Shown here: positions 18,467-27,685 of the stretch, one piece after another
How the letters are laid out: each line of letters begins with the position of its first letter
Position numbering within the stretch: position 1 is the first letter of the stretch
NCBI RefSeq assembly: GCF_008369935.1
Contig: NZ_VTUZ01000030.1
Coordinates: forward strand, 1 to 64,000
Origin: Paraburkholderia panacisoli
Lineage (GTDB): Bacteria; Pseudomonadota; Gammaproteobacteria; Burkholderiales; Burkholderiaceae
Direction: 5' to 3'
DNA: 64,000 nt
Program-made: the position numbers and the translations under genes
Notes under the pieces: generated by a model
The model's database searches: none
What the model was told of the DNA's origin: nothing
The model's input: the letters and a program-made list of their open reading frames with translations, nothing else

Positions 18467-19393
18467 ATGGAACTCCGACATTTGCGATATTTCATTGCCG
18501 TCGTCGAGGAAGGCAGCTTTACTGCGGCCGCGGAGCGACGTTTGCATACGGCTCAGCCATCACTGAGCCGCCAGATTCGCGATCTGGAATTGGAATTGGG
18601 CACTGAGCTTATCGTTCGCGGTGCGCAAGGCCTAACGCTGACCGTCGCCGGTCAAGTGTTTCTCGAGCATGCGCGATTCATCCTCGCAAGAGTTGAAATC
18701 GCGCGCATGGCAACGCAACGCGCCGCTCGGTCCGCGAAGACATCGTTCGTAGTCGGCTTTCTGTCCGGCTATGAGGTCGCCCTATTGCCAGAAATACTAA
18801 GTATTCTGCGCGACGAATTGAGCGATGCGGAACTAACTCCGATCAGTTCAAGCTCACCGGAACTTACGCGCGACCTTATCAGCGGCAAAGTCGATCTCGC
18901 TTTCATCCGACCATATGACACGCCTCCGGAACTTGCTTTGATGCTAGTAGCAAAGGAACCGCTCGTCGTCATCATGCCCCGTGATCATCCGATGGGAGGT
19001 CGGACAACAATTCGTCTTGAGGACATCTCCCGCGAGACGCTCATCAGCATTTCGCGCACGGTTTCTCCCGCGCTTCGACGGGCGATCGATGAATTCGTGG
19101 CTCAGTCAGGCGTGACTTTGGCTGCGGGCCTGGAGGCCGATCATCTTCACATGGCGTTTACGCTGGTGCTGTCCACGCCCGGAGTTTGCATTTTGGGAGG
19201 TTTCGCCCGACGTCTTCTACCACCATCGGTCGTTGGCATTCCGCTCGAAGGTGGACAAGCTGCCGTCGATTTGGCGATTGCCTATAACCGGACCAACCCA
19301 TCGCCTATTCTGCAGCATTTCCTTTCCCAGGCTGATGCCCTCATTGCCAGGCGACCGCTCGGCGACGTGACGACGTTAGCCGCTGCGCCATAG
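18467..19393 (+). CDS. LysR-family transcriptional regulator
   Basis: 308 residues. MELRHLRYFIAVVEEGSFTA followed by HTAQPSLSRQIRDLE is the N-terminal winged helix-turn-helix of LysR regulators of the HcaR/BenM-like group; the remaining 220 residues are the effector-binding domain (FVVGFLSGYE, VDLAFIRPYD). Divergent from cluster B and upstream of a CoA-transferase gene in the same direction, so it probably controls cluster B in response to a pathway intermediate. Full length with no frameshift. Confidence 0.93.
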   Translation: MELRHLRYFIAVVEEGSFTAAAERRLHTAQPSLSRQIRDLELELGTELIVRGAQGLTLTVAGQVFLEHARFILARVEIARMATQRAARSAKTSFVVGFLSGYEVALLPEILSILRDELSDAELTPISSSSPELTRDLISGKVDLAFIRPYDTPPELALMLVAKEPLVVIMPRDHPMGGRTTIRLEDISRETLISISRTVSPALRRAIDEFVAQSGVTLAAGLEADHLHMAFTLVLSTPGVCILGGFARRLLPPSVVGIPLEGGQAAVDLAIAYNRTNPSPILQHFLSQADALIARRPLGDVTTLAAAP

Positions 19394-19667
19394 AGCCTCC
19401 GGGCAATACTCCCTGCTCCGCCGCGACACATTGCGTCCGCACTCCACGGCTATCCCCGGTAATAGCTTTCCCTCGCCTGCATGCCCATGAGGCATGAGGC
19501 AAGGCCTTCAAAGTCTTAGCCATCCCCTTATACGCGAGCTAGAGTCGTGGTTCAAGGCCCAAACAGCGGCTGCCACGCGTCGGCGAGAACCACAGGTTCG
19601 GGCCGGACGGAACGTATATGAGATCGTTGAACGGCGATCTCGTCGAACGAAGGATCGATTCGAAACC

Positions 19668-21200
19668 ATGATTGAAAACCCGCCAACCCTTGCGCTCTCA
19701 CAGCCCCCCACTAACGCCCTGATCCAACGTATCCAACGGGCGCTGGACAACCCGATTACCGACGACTGCACAGTCGACCCGATCCGGGAGCTGACGGAAG
19801 TACTCGCAACGGTGGGGCTTGATCTTACCTCCTCAGGTGGAGCGATCCGGTTTGTCGGTCGCGATCCGATTGTCAGGAGCGCACTACCACTCGCGACCAT
19901 GGCGGCTATCGCATTGATGGCCAAAGCGATATCAGTTGCAGATCTTTGGCGCTTTCGAGGTGGCGCCGCGCAAGACCTTTCAGTCAACCTCGGACAAGTC
20001 TTGCATCGGCTGTGTCCTTTCTACGATCGAAAATGGGAACTCCTGAACGGATATCCTCCCGGAAACCCCGCGGATCCGACCAACCCATTCATGCCGAACA
20101 ATATGTTCAGGACGCGCGACGGACGCAGGATTCTGCTCATGAACATTTACCCGTCCTTGAAGACAAAGGCACTGGCGTTTCTTGGCTGCCACGACAGCCC
20201 GGCCGCAATCGGGGAGGTCGTCCGCAAATGGGACGCGTTCGAATTGGAGGAGGCGATGAATCGCGCCGGTCTGCAAGCTACCGTCGTACGTAGCCCCGCA
20301 GAGTTCCTCGCAGAAGAACAAGCCCAGTATGTCTCCAGCTTACCGTTGATTGAGATCGAAAAGGTTGGCGATAGCGATCCGGAACCGTTCACTACCAACC
20401 CAGTGGCACCATTGTCCGGTATTCGAGCTCTGGGCTTGTCACACGTCATTGCCGGCGCGGGTTGTGGTCGAGCCCTTGCCTATCACGGCGCGGACGTCCT
20501 CAACGTATGGCGCCCCGAAGATTATGAGCTTGATTTCAACTACTACACAGCCAATGTCGGAATGCGATCGACCATTTTGGACGTCACGCGGGGCGATGAG
20601 ATGGCGCGTCTGAAGGCTCTGGTGGCAGATGCTGACGTGTTTTTTGCGAATCGCCGGCCGGGCTATATCGAATCGATCGGCCTGTCGACCGACGACTTGG
20701 CCCTGATCAGACCCGGTATTGTACACGTCGATATTTCGATCTACGGTGCGCGTGGTCCATGGGCCAACCGCATCGGATTCGACCAAACGGCGGGCGGCGT
20801 GTCAGGCGTGTTGGCTCTGGAGGGCTCGGTGGAAAACCCCAAATTGCCGGAAATTTTCGTCGTCAACGACTACATCACCGCCTGGTTGGCGAGTGTCGGA
20901 GCCATGGCGGCACTCAAACGCCGGGCAGTCGAGGGCGGAAGCTATCGAGTCCGCATCTCGTTGGCGCGCCTATCGCTCTGGTTGCTTCAAATGGGGGTGT
21001 TTGATAAAGCCTATGCGTATAACGTCGCGGGAACCGATGGCGAACACTCCTATTTGGCCCCAGAGCTCTTCCAGGTGGAAACACCATGTGGCCATTATCA
21101 GGGCGTTACCGATCAGGTGACGATGTCCGGTACGCCAGGTCACTACCAGACTCCCCTGGTACCGCGAGGCGCCAGCAAGGCTGAGTGGTTGCCGCGCTAA
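19668..21200 (+). CDS. CoA-transferase, family III (CaiB/BaiF)
   Basis: About 510 residues from the ATG at 19668 (MIENPPTLALSQ); the open frame continues upstream to 19494, but that part is Arg-rich and looks non-coding. The C-terminal half carries the family III fold: LSGIRALGLSHVIAGAGCGRALAYHGADVL, VFFANRRPGYIESIGL, and GFDQTAGGVSG where the Asp is the expected catalytic residue that forms the CoA thioester intermediate. The N-terminal 230 residues (ADLWRFRGGAAQDLSVNLGQ, FRTRDGRRILLMNIYP) resemble the second lobe of the fold, so the chain has a permuted or duplicated arrangement seen in some long members. Likely activates an acid to its CoA ester. Confidence 0.85.
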   Translation: MIENPPTLALSQPPTNALIQRIQRALDNPITDDCTVDPIRELTEVLATVGLDLTSSGGAIRFVGRDPIVRSALPLATMAAIALMAKAISVADLWRFRGGAAQDLSVNLGQVLHRLCPFYDRKWELLNGYPPGNPADPTNPFMPNNMFRTRDGRRILLMNIYPSLKTKALAFLGCHDSPAAIGEVVRKWDAFELEEAMNRAGLQATVVRSPAEFLAEEQAQYVSSLPLIEIEKVGDSDPEPFTTNPVAPLSGIRALGLSHVIAGAGCGRALAYHGADVLNVWRPEDYELDFNYYTANVGMRSTILDVTRGDEMARLKALVADADVFFANRRPGYIESIGLSTDDLALIRPGIVHVDISIYGARGPWANRIGFDQTAGGVSGVLALEGSVENPKLPEIFVVNDYITAWLASVGAMAALKRRAVEGGSYRVRISLARLSLWLLQMGVFDKAYAYNVAGTDGEHSYLAPELFQVETPCGHYQGVTDQVTMSGTPGHYQTPLVPRGASKAEWLPR

Positions 21201-21804
21201 CCGTAGCGGAACGCGCCCAGCCCGAACGGCAGGACAGTTGAACATCACAGCTCTTGCGGGATTTTGAACACATCTAAATGCTAAAGAGGGCCGGGTGCGG
21301 AATTATTCGCACCTATCGTTTGTTCTTTTCAGGATTTCAGAACTATCCGTCGTTGCGGCACCGGTATATTGGGCAACCGATTTCATGTGCACACCGACTG
21401 CCGACGCCGAGCCCACCGAGCGTGAGCAATACCAACCCTTCTACTTGTCCGCTGTCCAAAACGCTGAAGTACATGCCGGCCCACCCGCTCCCCCGATGCG
21501 GCGGAGTTTGATGACGTGTCAGAACAACATGTTCGACTGGTGCGGTAACGACGCAGATGCCGGAATTGCCCATGTCACTGCGCCAAAGTCAGGTGCGCAG
21601 TCGATCACCGCGGTCTCCAGTGGCGGCATAGCTCGAGTGATTTTCCCCTGACACCAGAAAGAGCTCGAAAGCACACACGGTTTCTGGGTGTAGTCGAGAC
21701 GCGCGTGCAAAAATCGCGCGGCCCGCCACAGTCCCGTGAGCACAACGTAAAACGGGACGGAATTCGCCCATCCCATCGCCACACCAAACGAAGGCTCTAC
21801 AGCA
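21201..21804. other. Mostly non-coding decayed DNA
   Basis: About 600 bases after the CoA-transferase. It contains a promoter-like repeat (21316-21386, separate entry). Other open frames on both strands are short and unrecognised. Confidence 0.4.
21316..21386 (+). promoter_or_regulatory. Promoter-like element shared with the GST upstream region
   Basis: CGTTTGTTCTTTTCAG, TATCCGT, and GTATATTGGG are arranged with the same spacing as in 43503-43570, directly upstream of the glutathione S-transferase gene. Here no intact gene follows, so this is probably the promoter left over from a lost paralogue. The TATATT could be a -10 box; a regulator site around TATCCGT is inference. Confidence 0.5.
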
Positions 21805-22012
21805 CTACTTCGATAGATCCGCTATTGCTGCCTCGATCCACTTCGGCAGATTGTCCTTGATGTCGCCATTGGCGTCGCTCGTTCGGGTCGTACACAGCGG
21901 GTTTGACAACGACTCCATTGCGCTTGAACGTGAATTCATCGAAAGGATTGTCTCCTTTCGCGCACGTACCGTTGTTCGGACATTTCAGATTATGGAGGTA
22001 TGCAGCCGACTG
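21805..22012 (-). pseudogene. C-terminal gene fragment of unknown family, frameshifted
   Basis: The minus-strand frame reads QSAAYLHNLKCPNNGTC, then PFDEFTFKRNG and KPAVYDPNE. A shift of frame near 21900 then continues DANGDIKDNLPKWIEAAIAD and ends LSK at a TAG (21805-21807). Composition and the smooth continuation across one indel show it is a real gene end. The family is not recognised. It is joined at about 22012 to the SIR2-domain relic. Confidence 0.55.
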
Positions 22013-22215
22013 AGGATGTAGTCCAGGTTCGGATCAGTAAAACTAAAACCGATGAAGAGGAATGTCTTCGACACTAGGTCCCCACTAAGTGCGGTAACAA
22101 AAGGAGCGTGGGTCTCGTAGTACCGTTCGTACTGCTCTTTGTATAACACGGCATCCGCCGGCACCGTGACGTCACCGTGCATCTTGTACACAACAGCATC
22201 GCGCTTCGGACGCGT
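22010..22215 (-). pseudogene. SIR2-like domain relic (defence-type SIR2_2)
   Basis: About 68 residues: VVYKMHGDV, LYKEQYERYYETHAPFVTAL and TFLFIGFSFTDPNLDYILSR. The K-x-HG followed by an LF-x-GFSFTDPN block is the core of SIR2-like domains (Pfam SIR2_2 type), used as NAD-consuming effectors in several anti-phage systems. The N-terminal NAD-binding part with the Asn/His active site should lie above 22215, but TnpB-like sequence begins there instead. The C-terminal side is cut at 22012. A relic of a lost defence gene. Confidence 0.75.
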
Positions 22216-22235
22216 GTTGTTCAACTGGGAGCTAT

Positions 22236-22686
22236 TGTGTTTGGGCTGCCGAAGGTGTGACCGACATCGTGCTCGAAGACCTGTCGATCTCGAAGGACGC
22301 CACGTTCCTGCGGCACGAGTTGCACAACGTGAAATACAGCCGGCTGCTCAGACTGCTGCGCCTGTCGTCGCTGAAGCCGTGACTCCTGTCGATGTGTGAG
22401 AAGCGGCACATTCGGGTGCACACAACTCACGCGGCGTATTCAAGTCAGGAATGCCCCAGATGCCACACCATAGACAGGGACAACCGCAAGACACAGAAAC
22501 AGTTTGAATGTATTGGCTGCGGCCTCAGGGCCAACGCCGACACGAATTCCGCCATCAATCTTCACCGCAGGCTGACCGATGATGTTCTGAGGGAAGCCCC
22601 GCATACGGTTGATGCTCATGGTCGTCTCGCACCCAGGCCGATGCGGTACAAGGCGGTGAAGCAGACGTTGCTCGAGCGATGGCAAT
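22236..22686 (+). pseudogene. tnpB: TnpB C-terminal relic
   Basis: The plus-strand frame has VTDIVLEDLSISKDATFLRH, with the Glu of the second RuvC motif, then runs to a stop near 22382. A shifted frame continues EKRHIRVHTTHAAYSSQECP and CGLRANADTNSAINL. The zinc-finger cysteines and the last RuvC Asp (ADTNSAIN) are present, but the N-terminal two thirds are absent. It is cut at 22686 by the left end of an IS3 element. Not active. Confidence 0.8.
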
Positions 22687-22742
22687 GGAGTAGCCCCTTG
22701 ATTCTCAGGACAGGCGGCACCTCTTAAAATAAGAGGTAGTCT

Positions 22743-23144
22743 GTGACTAGTTTCAAGCCTAGGCAAATCGTGGAAAGCATTGACGTTCTGACCGAACCAG
22801 AGCGCCGTCGTCGGCGTTCGGTTCAAGAGAAAGTGGCCATCGTGCAGAAAACCCTGGAGCCGGGAGCAACGGTTTCGGCCGTTGCCCGACGGCACGGGGT
22901 GAACCCAAACCAGGTGTTTGCGTGGCGCAAGCAATATGAGGACGGCAGCCTGGCACCGGTGAAGGCTGGAGAAGCCGTGGTACCAGCCTCACAGTTAGCC
23001 GCAGCGATGAAGGAAATCAGGGAACTGCAGCGTCTGCTTGGCAAGAAGACGCAGGAGGCAGAAATCCTGAAGGAAGCAGTCGAATATGGCCGCTCAAAAA
23101 ACTGGATTGCGCGCTCGCCCTTACTGCCCGGGGACGACCAATGA
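22743..23144 (+). CDS. IS3-family transposase OrfA
   Basis: 133 residues: RRRRSVQEKVAIVQKTLEPG, then VSAVARRHGVNPNQVFAWRK, a helix-turn-helix of the IS2-like OrfA group, and the leucine-zipper-like IRELQRLLGKKTQEAEILKEA. The stop overlaps the OrfB start as ATGA (23141-23144). DNA-binding half of the transposase; without full OrfB it cannot move the element. Confidence 0.88.
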   Translation: MTSFKPRQIVESIDVLTEPERRRRRSVQEKVAIVQKTLEPGATVSAVARRHGVNPNQVFAWRKQYEDGSLAPVKAGEAVVPASQLAAAMKEIRELQRLLGKKTQEAEILKEAVEYGRSKNWIARSPLLPGDDQ

Positions 23145-23451
23145 AAACGGTCTGCGATGTTCTCGGCGTTGCGCGCTCTGCTTTGGCAGTCAGAAAAGCC
23201 CGCTCGCCGGACTGGCAGGACGGCCGCCGCGCCCAACAGACCGACGACACGGAGCTGGTCGCTGCAATCCACGAACAGGTGGCGGGCTTGCCGACTTATG
23301 GATACCGGCGAGCCAGGGCATTGCTGCGACGTAGTCACGAAATGACTGGTGCGCCGTGCGTGAACGCCAAGCGGGTCTATCGCGTCATGCGCGACCATCA
23401 GTTGCTGCTTCGGCGCCTTGGCCAACGTCGCGATACCCGCCGGCATGATGT
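23141..23451 (+). pseudogene. IS3-family transposase OrfB, truncated
   Basis: MKTVCDVLGVARSALAVRKA followed by LPTYGYRRARALLRR and NAKRVYRVMRDHQLLLRR is the N-terminal HTH_21 part of an IS2-like OrfB. The sequence leaves the family after RRHD at about 23451, before the DDE integrase domain. What follows in frame is antisense to the neighbouring gene. Confidence 0.85.
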
Positions 23452-24371
23452 ATTGATATCGAAAAAATCCCAAACAATATGTCAACCCGCCCTCGATGCT
23501 GGATATGGTGGCGATGGACTGCTTACCCGGACTGAATTTTTCGCTGCCAGAAATCATTCTCGACTTCGTTGACGTCGTCCTCGCTCTTGCCGTTGCCTCG
23601 TCGATCCATCGCCGCGCCCATTCGAGTGCGTACTGCTGTGCCGCCTCGCTGTTCTTGAAGTTCGGGCCAATCAGCCCGGATCGAGCGACCCGCCGTGCAT
23701 CCCGTACGATCTCGGCCCATCCGCGAAACCGGGAGGTAGCGACGGAATCGGCGGCAAAGTAGATGACGTATCCGCGCGGGTCGAATTCACGTCTACCTTT
23801 CGACGCAAGGCCCATCCAGGGCGAGACAGTCCGATCGTTGGACAGTGGGCGTTCGACCGGAGCGTGTGATTGGATCCGCTCGGGTACGGTACTCGAAGAA
23901 TTTGGGAGCTGCAGTGCGATCTGAGTGAACGCATCCACTGCCTGACGTGGTTGCCGTGTGCCATGCGGTGTCTGCCACGACGCCTGATCTTTCCAGAATA
24001 CCTGGCGAAGCCCTTCGTCCTTGGTCAGACGATCAAAGGCGCTTGGCGCGGCATGGCGGAGTTCCAGGAGGCCGTCCGGACCGCAACGAAACTTGCGTTC
24101 GGCGGCCGAGAGGATCCTGTGCATTTCCGCAAGGGCACCGGTCGAACGCCATTGTTCAAAACGGAGCCGGCACGTCGGTATTGACGGAAAGGCGCTCGGC
24201 AGCCGGGACCACGGTTCACCACTGGTTAGTATCTACAGCACGGCATTTGCCACGACGCGAGCCGGCACGCGGGGCCGGCCGCGTTGCCCATGGCCGATGG
24301 CCGATGGCAGCATCCGACAAAACGGGGGCCAGCTGCAGCCATTCTTCGTCACTGATTTCATTGAAATGCAT
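23452..24371 (-). pseudogene. DUF4096-type transposase-like protein, broken by a 7-bp duplication
   Basis: ATG at 24371 (GGAGGG upstream) starts MHFNEISDEEWLQLAPVLSD. After AAIGH the frame is lost in a tandem heptamer (24290-24306); removing one copy restores HGQRGRPRVPARVVANAVLW, then SGEPWSRLPSAFPS and CRLRFEQWRSTGALAEMHRI, the DUF4096 region of IS5-like transposases. A long C-terminal extension (YVIYFAADSV, RGWAEIVRDARR, SEAAQQYALEWARRWIDEA) follows, unlike an ordinary IS5 OrfA. The 3' end is cut by the IS3 relic at about 23452. Probably a stationary Burkholderia protein of transposase origin rather than a mobile element. Confidence 0.75.
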
Positions 24372-24424
24372 GCTGCCCTCCGCATACCCATTGCATTGCG
24401 CGGGACCTGGTGTCTCCGGTCGCG

Positions 24425-24733
24425 CTACGCGCTGGTCGCCGCCCACGTTGATAGGGACGACAGGGCAAGCAGATCCTCGACGCAATCCGATAGCTCACAG
24501 AGCTCCTGAGACCAATGACTCTTGGCGTCGTGCAGATGTTGCCGTCTGAGATCGCGCAGCGCGTTGCCGAGGCGTCGGAGGGCCTCGGGCTCGCTGTTCG
24601 TCAACGGCCAGCCTCTTAGCAGATGCGTCAGCGGCACGACGCTTCTGCTTTCGCACCACAGGTCGAAAAGGTGCAAGCACATCTCGTTGACTTGCTCGAT
24701 AGAGTTTTCTCGCTCAGACAGGTAGGGGATCAT
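24425..24733 (-). CDS. Small hypothetical protein
   Basis: About 102 residues from ATG 24733: MIPYLSERENSIEQVNEMCL, then SVVPLTHLLRGWPLTNSEPE and RRLGNALRDLRRQHL. Helical, Leu-rich, soluble, with no recognised domain; I recall similar small proteins in Burkholderia but cannot name a family. It sits 54 bases upstream of the DUF4096-like gene and in the same direction, so the two may be a conserved pair. An alternative start lies at 24769; no strong RBS for either. Confidence 0.55.
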   Translation of the reverse strand: MIPYLSERENSIEQVNEMCLHLFDLWCESRSVVPLTHLLRGWPLTNSEPEALRRLGNALRDLRRQHLHDAKSHWSQELCELSDCVEDLLALSSLSTWAATSA

Positions 24734-25438
24734 GACAACACCCAGATATGGAACGATTGATCTGCGCATTCATCGTATGCGACCAGTTAAGTGTTCCTGG
24801 TAAATCCGTTTAGATTTGGCTAACCAGGCAGCCTCTTGAAGCCGAAAAAATCACATTTCGACAGCTTCCGATTAATCACAGGCACCGCGGGCATAGATGC
24901 CATTCCGACCGTAATCGAATTGGATATATATATCTCTCCGCAAACGTGTGTTAGCTCAGCGACTCGAGGCGAATAAAGCACGTCAGATCCTCGGTAGGAA
25001 GAACTCCATTCAGAGTGAAATGATGATCTGTTGAAGCGCTCCGGTCCTGTGCGCGTCGCCGATGCTCAGCGCTCACTGCATCACCGTCCTTGCCAACTTG
25101 CTTGCCCTTGCGCCGAAAATCAGGGATATCTGTATAGGGGGCGGGCTTTTGCTGGGTCGCGTGTTTCTCCAGCGATCGGGTAACGCCGCCTGTTTTCCGA
25201 TTGCGCTGAAAGGTCAGTATTCCCGCTTCCTGAGGAAGCGATATTGTTCGCGTCTCTCCGAATGCGATCGAGTAATGAAAGTCGACACAAATTACCGTTG
25301 CCAATGCATGTGCCATAGACACTGCAAGACCGCTTGCGGACGACATTCTCGGGGTCCTGAAGTCACCTTCACCTGGACACGGGCGAATTCAAACGTCTCC
25401 AATAGATCACGACGGATTTCAGAACCCGACATTCGATG
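24734..25438. other. Intergenic region, one doubtful ORF
   Basis: About 700 bases. Overlapping frames exist at 24951-25346 (minus) and 25062-25442 (plus), but neither resembles a known protein or has a convincing RBS, so no gene is called. AT-rich DNA near 24770-24950 could hold a promoter. Confidence 0.4.
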
Positions 25439-26842
25439 CTAATAGGGTACTTTCGACTGAAGTCCGAGAGCTTTACGGACCTTGTCGCCACCTTCGAAAA
25501 CCTCGGACAACGGCTCGTTTCCTTTGCGGAAATAATAGTACACACCCATCAGGCCCATTGCACATGCCGCAAGGATTGCAGGAATCGCCAGTCCAAGGAA
25601 GATAGCCCGGAAACTCAATCCAAGTGTCATCAGAATCCCACCCATAGACGCGCCCAGAATTCCTCCGAAGCGGCCCATGCCAAGCATCCAGCTAACCCCA
25701 GTTGCCCGGCAGTGAATCTGGTAAAACTGCGCAGCGACTATGGGCATCGTTGTTGTCGCGCCCATTGCAAATCCCGTCGTAAAGACGAGAACCCGCAGCA
25801 GAGATACATCTCCTGGATTTAGTCCTATCGAAATAATCGAAACAGCCGCGCATCCATAGGAAATACTCACGACGACATAAGTGCTGAACCGATCAATCAG
25901 CCATCCCATCAATATGGTGCCGAACATGCTGCCAAACATGAACATCCCAGTCACCACAGCGGCCTGCGGCATCGGCACGCCCGATTCCTTCATCAAGGTT
26001 GGGAGCCAACTCGTCAGGAGATATACGACGATAAGCCCCATGAAAAAAGTTATCCAGAGGAACCAAGTTCCTGCCGCGTTCCCTTCGCTAAAAAGAGACC
26101 GGATAGAAGAACGCGAATGTCCCCCAGCTTCTCCCGAAAGATGGAACGTTAGTGTTTCCTCTGCTGGCAAAGGCGCAATTTTTCGGAGAATTCTTGCGAT
26201 TTCTGCGCTCGAAGCCGCCCTCCACGTCAGGAATCGCACGGATTCTGGCAAGGTCAGCATAAGAACGGCCGCCAGAGTCACTGGCAACAGACCGCCGAGC
26301 CCAAGTAAGCTACGCCAGCCGAACATTGGGATAACTGAGGAGGCGACAAAACCCGTTGACGCAGAGCCAAGTGCGAAGCCACAAAACATCAACGTAGACA
26401 GCAAAGCACGCTTGCGCCGAGGGGCATATTCTGTCATTAACGTGACGGTATTTGGCATGGCTGCGCCAAGACCTAGTCCGGTAATGAATCGAAATGCGGT
26501 CAGGGACCATAGCGACCAAGCGCCTGCGCTTAACGCACTGGCCACACCGAAGACCAGGACCGATGCAACAATCACCACCTTCCTGCCATGCTTGTCGGCG
26601 AGCGGTCCAGCCGTTAGCGCTCCAATTGCAAGTCCGAAGAGAGCAGCACTCATCACAGGCGCTAGTGCCGCCTTACTGACGTCCCACTCTGTAACGAGCG
26701 ATGGTGCGATAAAACCCATGGCGGCTGTATCGAGACCGTCGACAGCAACCACCAGAAAACACAGGAACAAGATCAGCCATTGGTATGGCGAAAATCGGTT
26801 TTCATCTAAAAATTGCTGGACATCGATGGGGGGCGGATTCAT
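25439..26842 (-). CDS. MFS transporter, aromatic acid:H+ symporter (AAHS) type
   Basis: 467 residues with twelve hydrophobic segments. QWLILFLCFLVVAVDGLDTAAMGF is the opening of PcaK/BenK-like carriers with the substrate-site DGLD (TM1), and GPLADKHGRKVV is the MFS loop 2-3 motif. RFITGLGLGAAMPNTVTLMTEYAP is the TM4 region of the AAHS family. These carriers take up benzoate, 4-hydroxybenzoate or similar acids with protons. It stands alone between decayed regions; no regulator is next to it. ATG 26842 is followed by a normal N-terminus. Confidence 0.9.
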   Translation of the reverse strand: MNPPPIDVQQFLDENRFSPYQWLILFLCFLVVAVDGLDTAAMGFIAPSLVTEWDVSKAALAPVMSAALFGLAIGALTAGPLADKHGRKVVIVASVLVFGVASALSAGAWSLWSLTAFRFITGLGLGAAMPNTVTLMTEYAPRRKRALLSTLMFCGFALGSASTGFVASSVIPMFGWRSLLGLGGLLPVTLAAVLMLTLPESVRFLTWRAASSAEIARILRKIAPLPAEETLTFHLSGEAGGHSRSSIRSLFSEGNAAGTWFLWITFFMGLIVVYLLTSWLPTLMKESGVPMPQAAVVTGMFMFGSMFGTILMGWLIDRFSTYVVVSISYGCAAVSIISIGLNPGDVSLLRVLVFTTGFAMGATTTMPIVAAQFYQIHCRATGVSWMLGMGRFGGILGASMGGILMTLGLSFRAIFLGLAIPAILAACAMGLMGVYYYFRKGNEPLSEVFEGGDKVRKALGLQSKVPY

Positions 26843-27685
26843 GCATTATCTCCAGATATTTTCGTCTAGTAGTCAACTACATAGTCTTTTGGGTGATCTC
26901 TACGCCGGCGCATACACACGCGAGTCTTAAGCTTTGTCTATCTGCCACTATCACTTCACAGGAACTCGCCGTAACACAGCCGCCGTTCAAGGTGCCGCTC
27001 TACACAGTCGCACCACTTGGGTTGCCTGCGAAAAGGCCTTAGCCCGGCTCACCCGTCGGATCTTTAAAGAATCTCTAACCAGCCGCTAGCGAGACCAACC
27101 CATTGTGATATGCCGCAGCGATCGAATATCCACTACGCGGCTTCGCTGCAAACCGCAAGCGCGGGGTGTCCCGCCATTGTCTTTCCGACAGCGGTACTGG
27201 GCACCGGTGGATCTTCGCGCAGATGTTAGTCGGAGACGACACGTTGTGTATGCGTTGGGTCTGCGCACTACCCGCCGTGCGGCGAGCGCCGGTCAGGTCA
27301 ATGTATGGGCGACGATCGCCCTCCGTCGGCGTACGCGGCGCGGCATGTTGGCTCTCTATGCCAATTCGAAAACTCTCGAAATAGACCACGATCGTGTTCA
27401 TCTTTATCCATTTCAACTTGGCCTCCGCGAAACCATGGTTCCGCTCACACCAGTATGTACGGACATAGTAGAATCTAAGTTCTCGGTTGTAAACATTTTT
27501 TGAAAAAAATCATCCTTACTCCGCTTGGATCATTCCTGAATTCTGACGCTGCAATTCTTTATGCTAGGATGTCCGTACATAGTGAGATTGACTGGCCCTG
27601 GAAACCGACCAAGGTCAGTGAACGGAAATTGACGTTGCCGTTCTTAGGGGACGCCGCATTCGCGCGGAGGTTCTACCAGCAGGTG
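26843..27685. other. Intergenic region, decayed DNA
   Basis: About 840 bases upstream of the AAHS carrier and before an IS3 relic. Open frames on both strands overlap and are unrecognised. It contains the two inverted copies of ATGTACGGACAT described separately. Confidence 0.4.
27455..27580. repeat. Two inverted copies of a 12-bp palindromic motif
   Basis: ATGTACGGACAT at 27455-27466 and its reverse complement ATGTCCGTACAT at 27569-27580. Each is itself a partial palindrome (ATGT-N4-ACAT). Spaced like a pair of operators, but no intact gene starts beside them. Confidence 0.45.

Larger units (their letters stand above)
22686..23451 (+). mobile_element. IS3-family element (IS2-like), right part deleted
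   Basis: The left end TGGAGTAGCCCC at 22686 resembles TGGAGCGGCCCC at 27686, which precedes a homologous OrfA. OrfA is intact, OrfB stops after about 105 residues and the right inverted repeat is missing. The element interrupts a TnpB relic on its left and abuts a DUF4096 gene on its right at about 23451. Confidence 0.75.

Noticed and set aside
22823..24124. 433-codon minus-strand open frame
   Set aside because: Its second half is antisense to IS3 OrfA/OrfB; only the first part (above about 23452) is real, as the C-terminal part of the DUF4096-like gene.
24951..25346. 131-codon minus-strand frame as a possible toxin gene
   Set aside because: No recognised domain or RBS and overlapped by an equally long plus-strand frame; not enough support.
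25881..26930. 349-codon plus-strand open frame
   Set aside because: Entirely antisense to the AAHS transporter; composition is that of a shadow frame in high-GC DNA.
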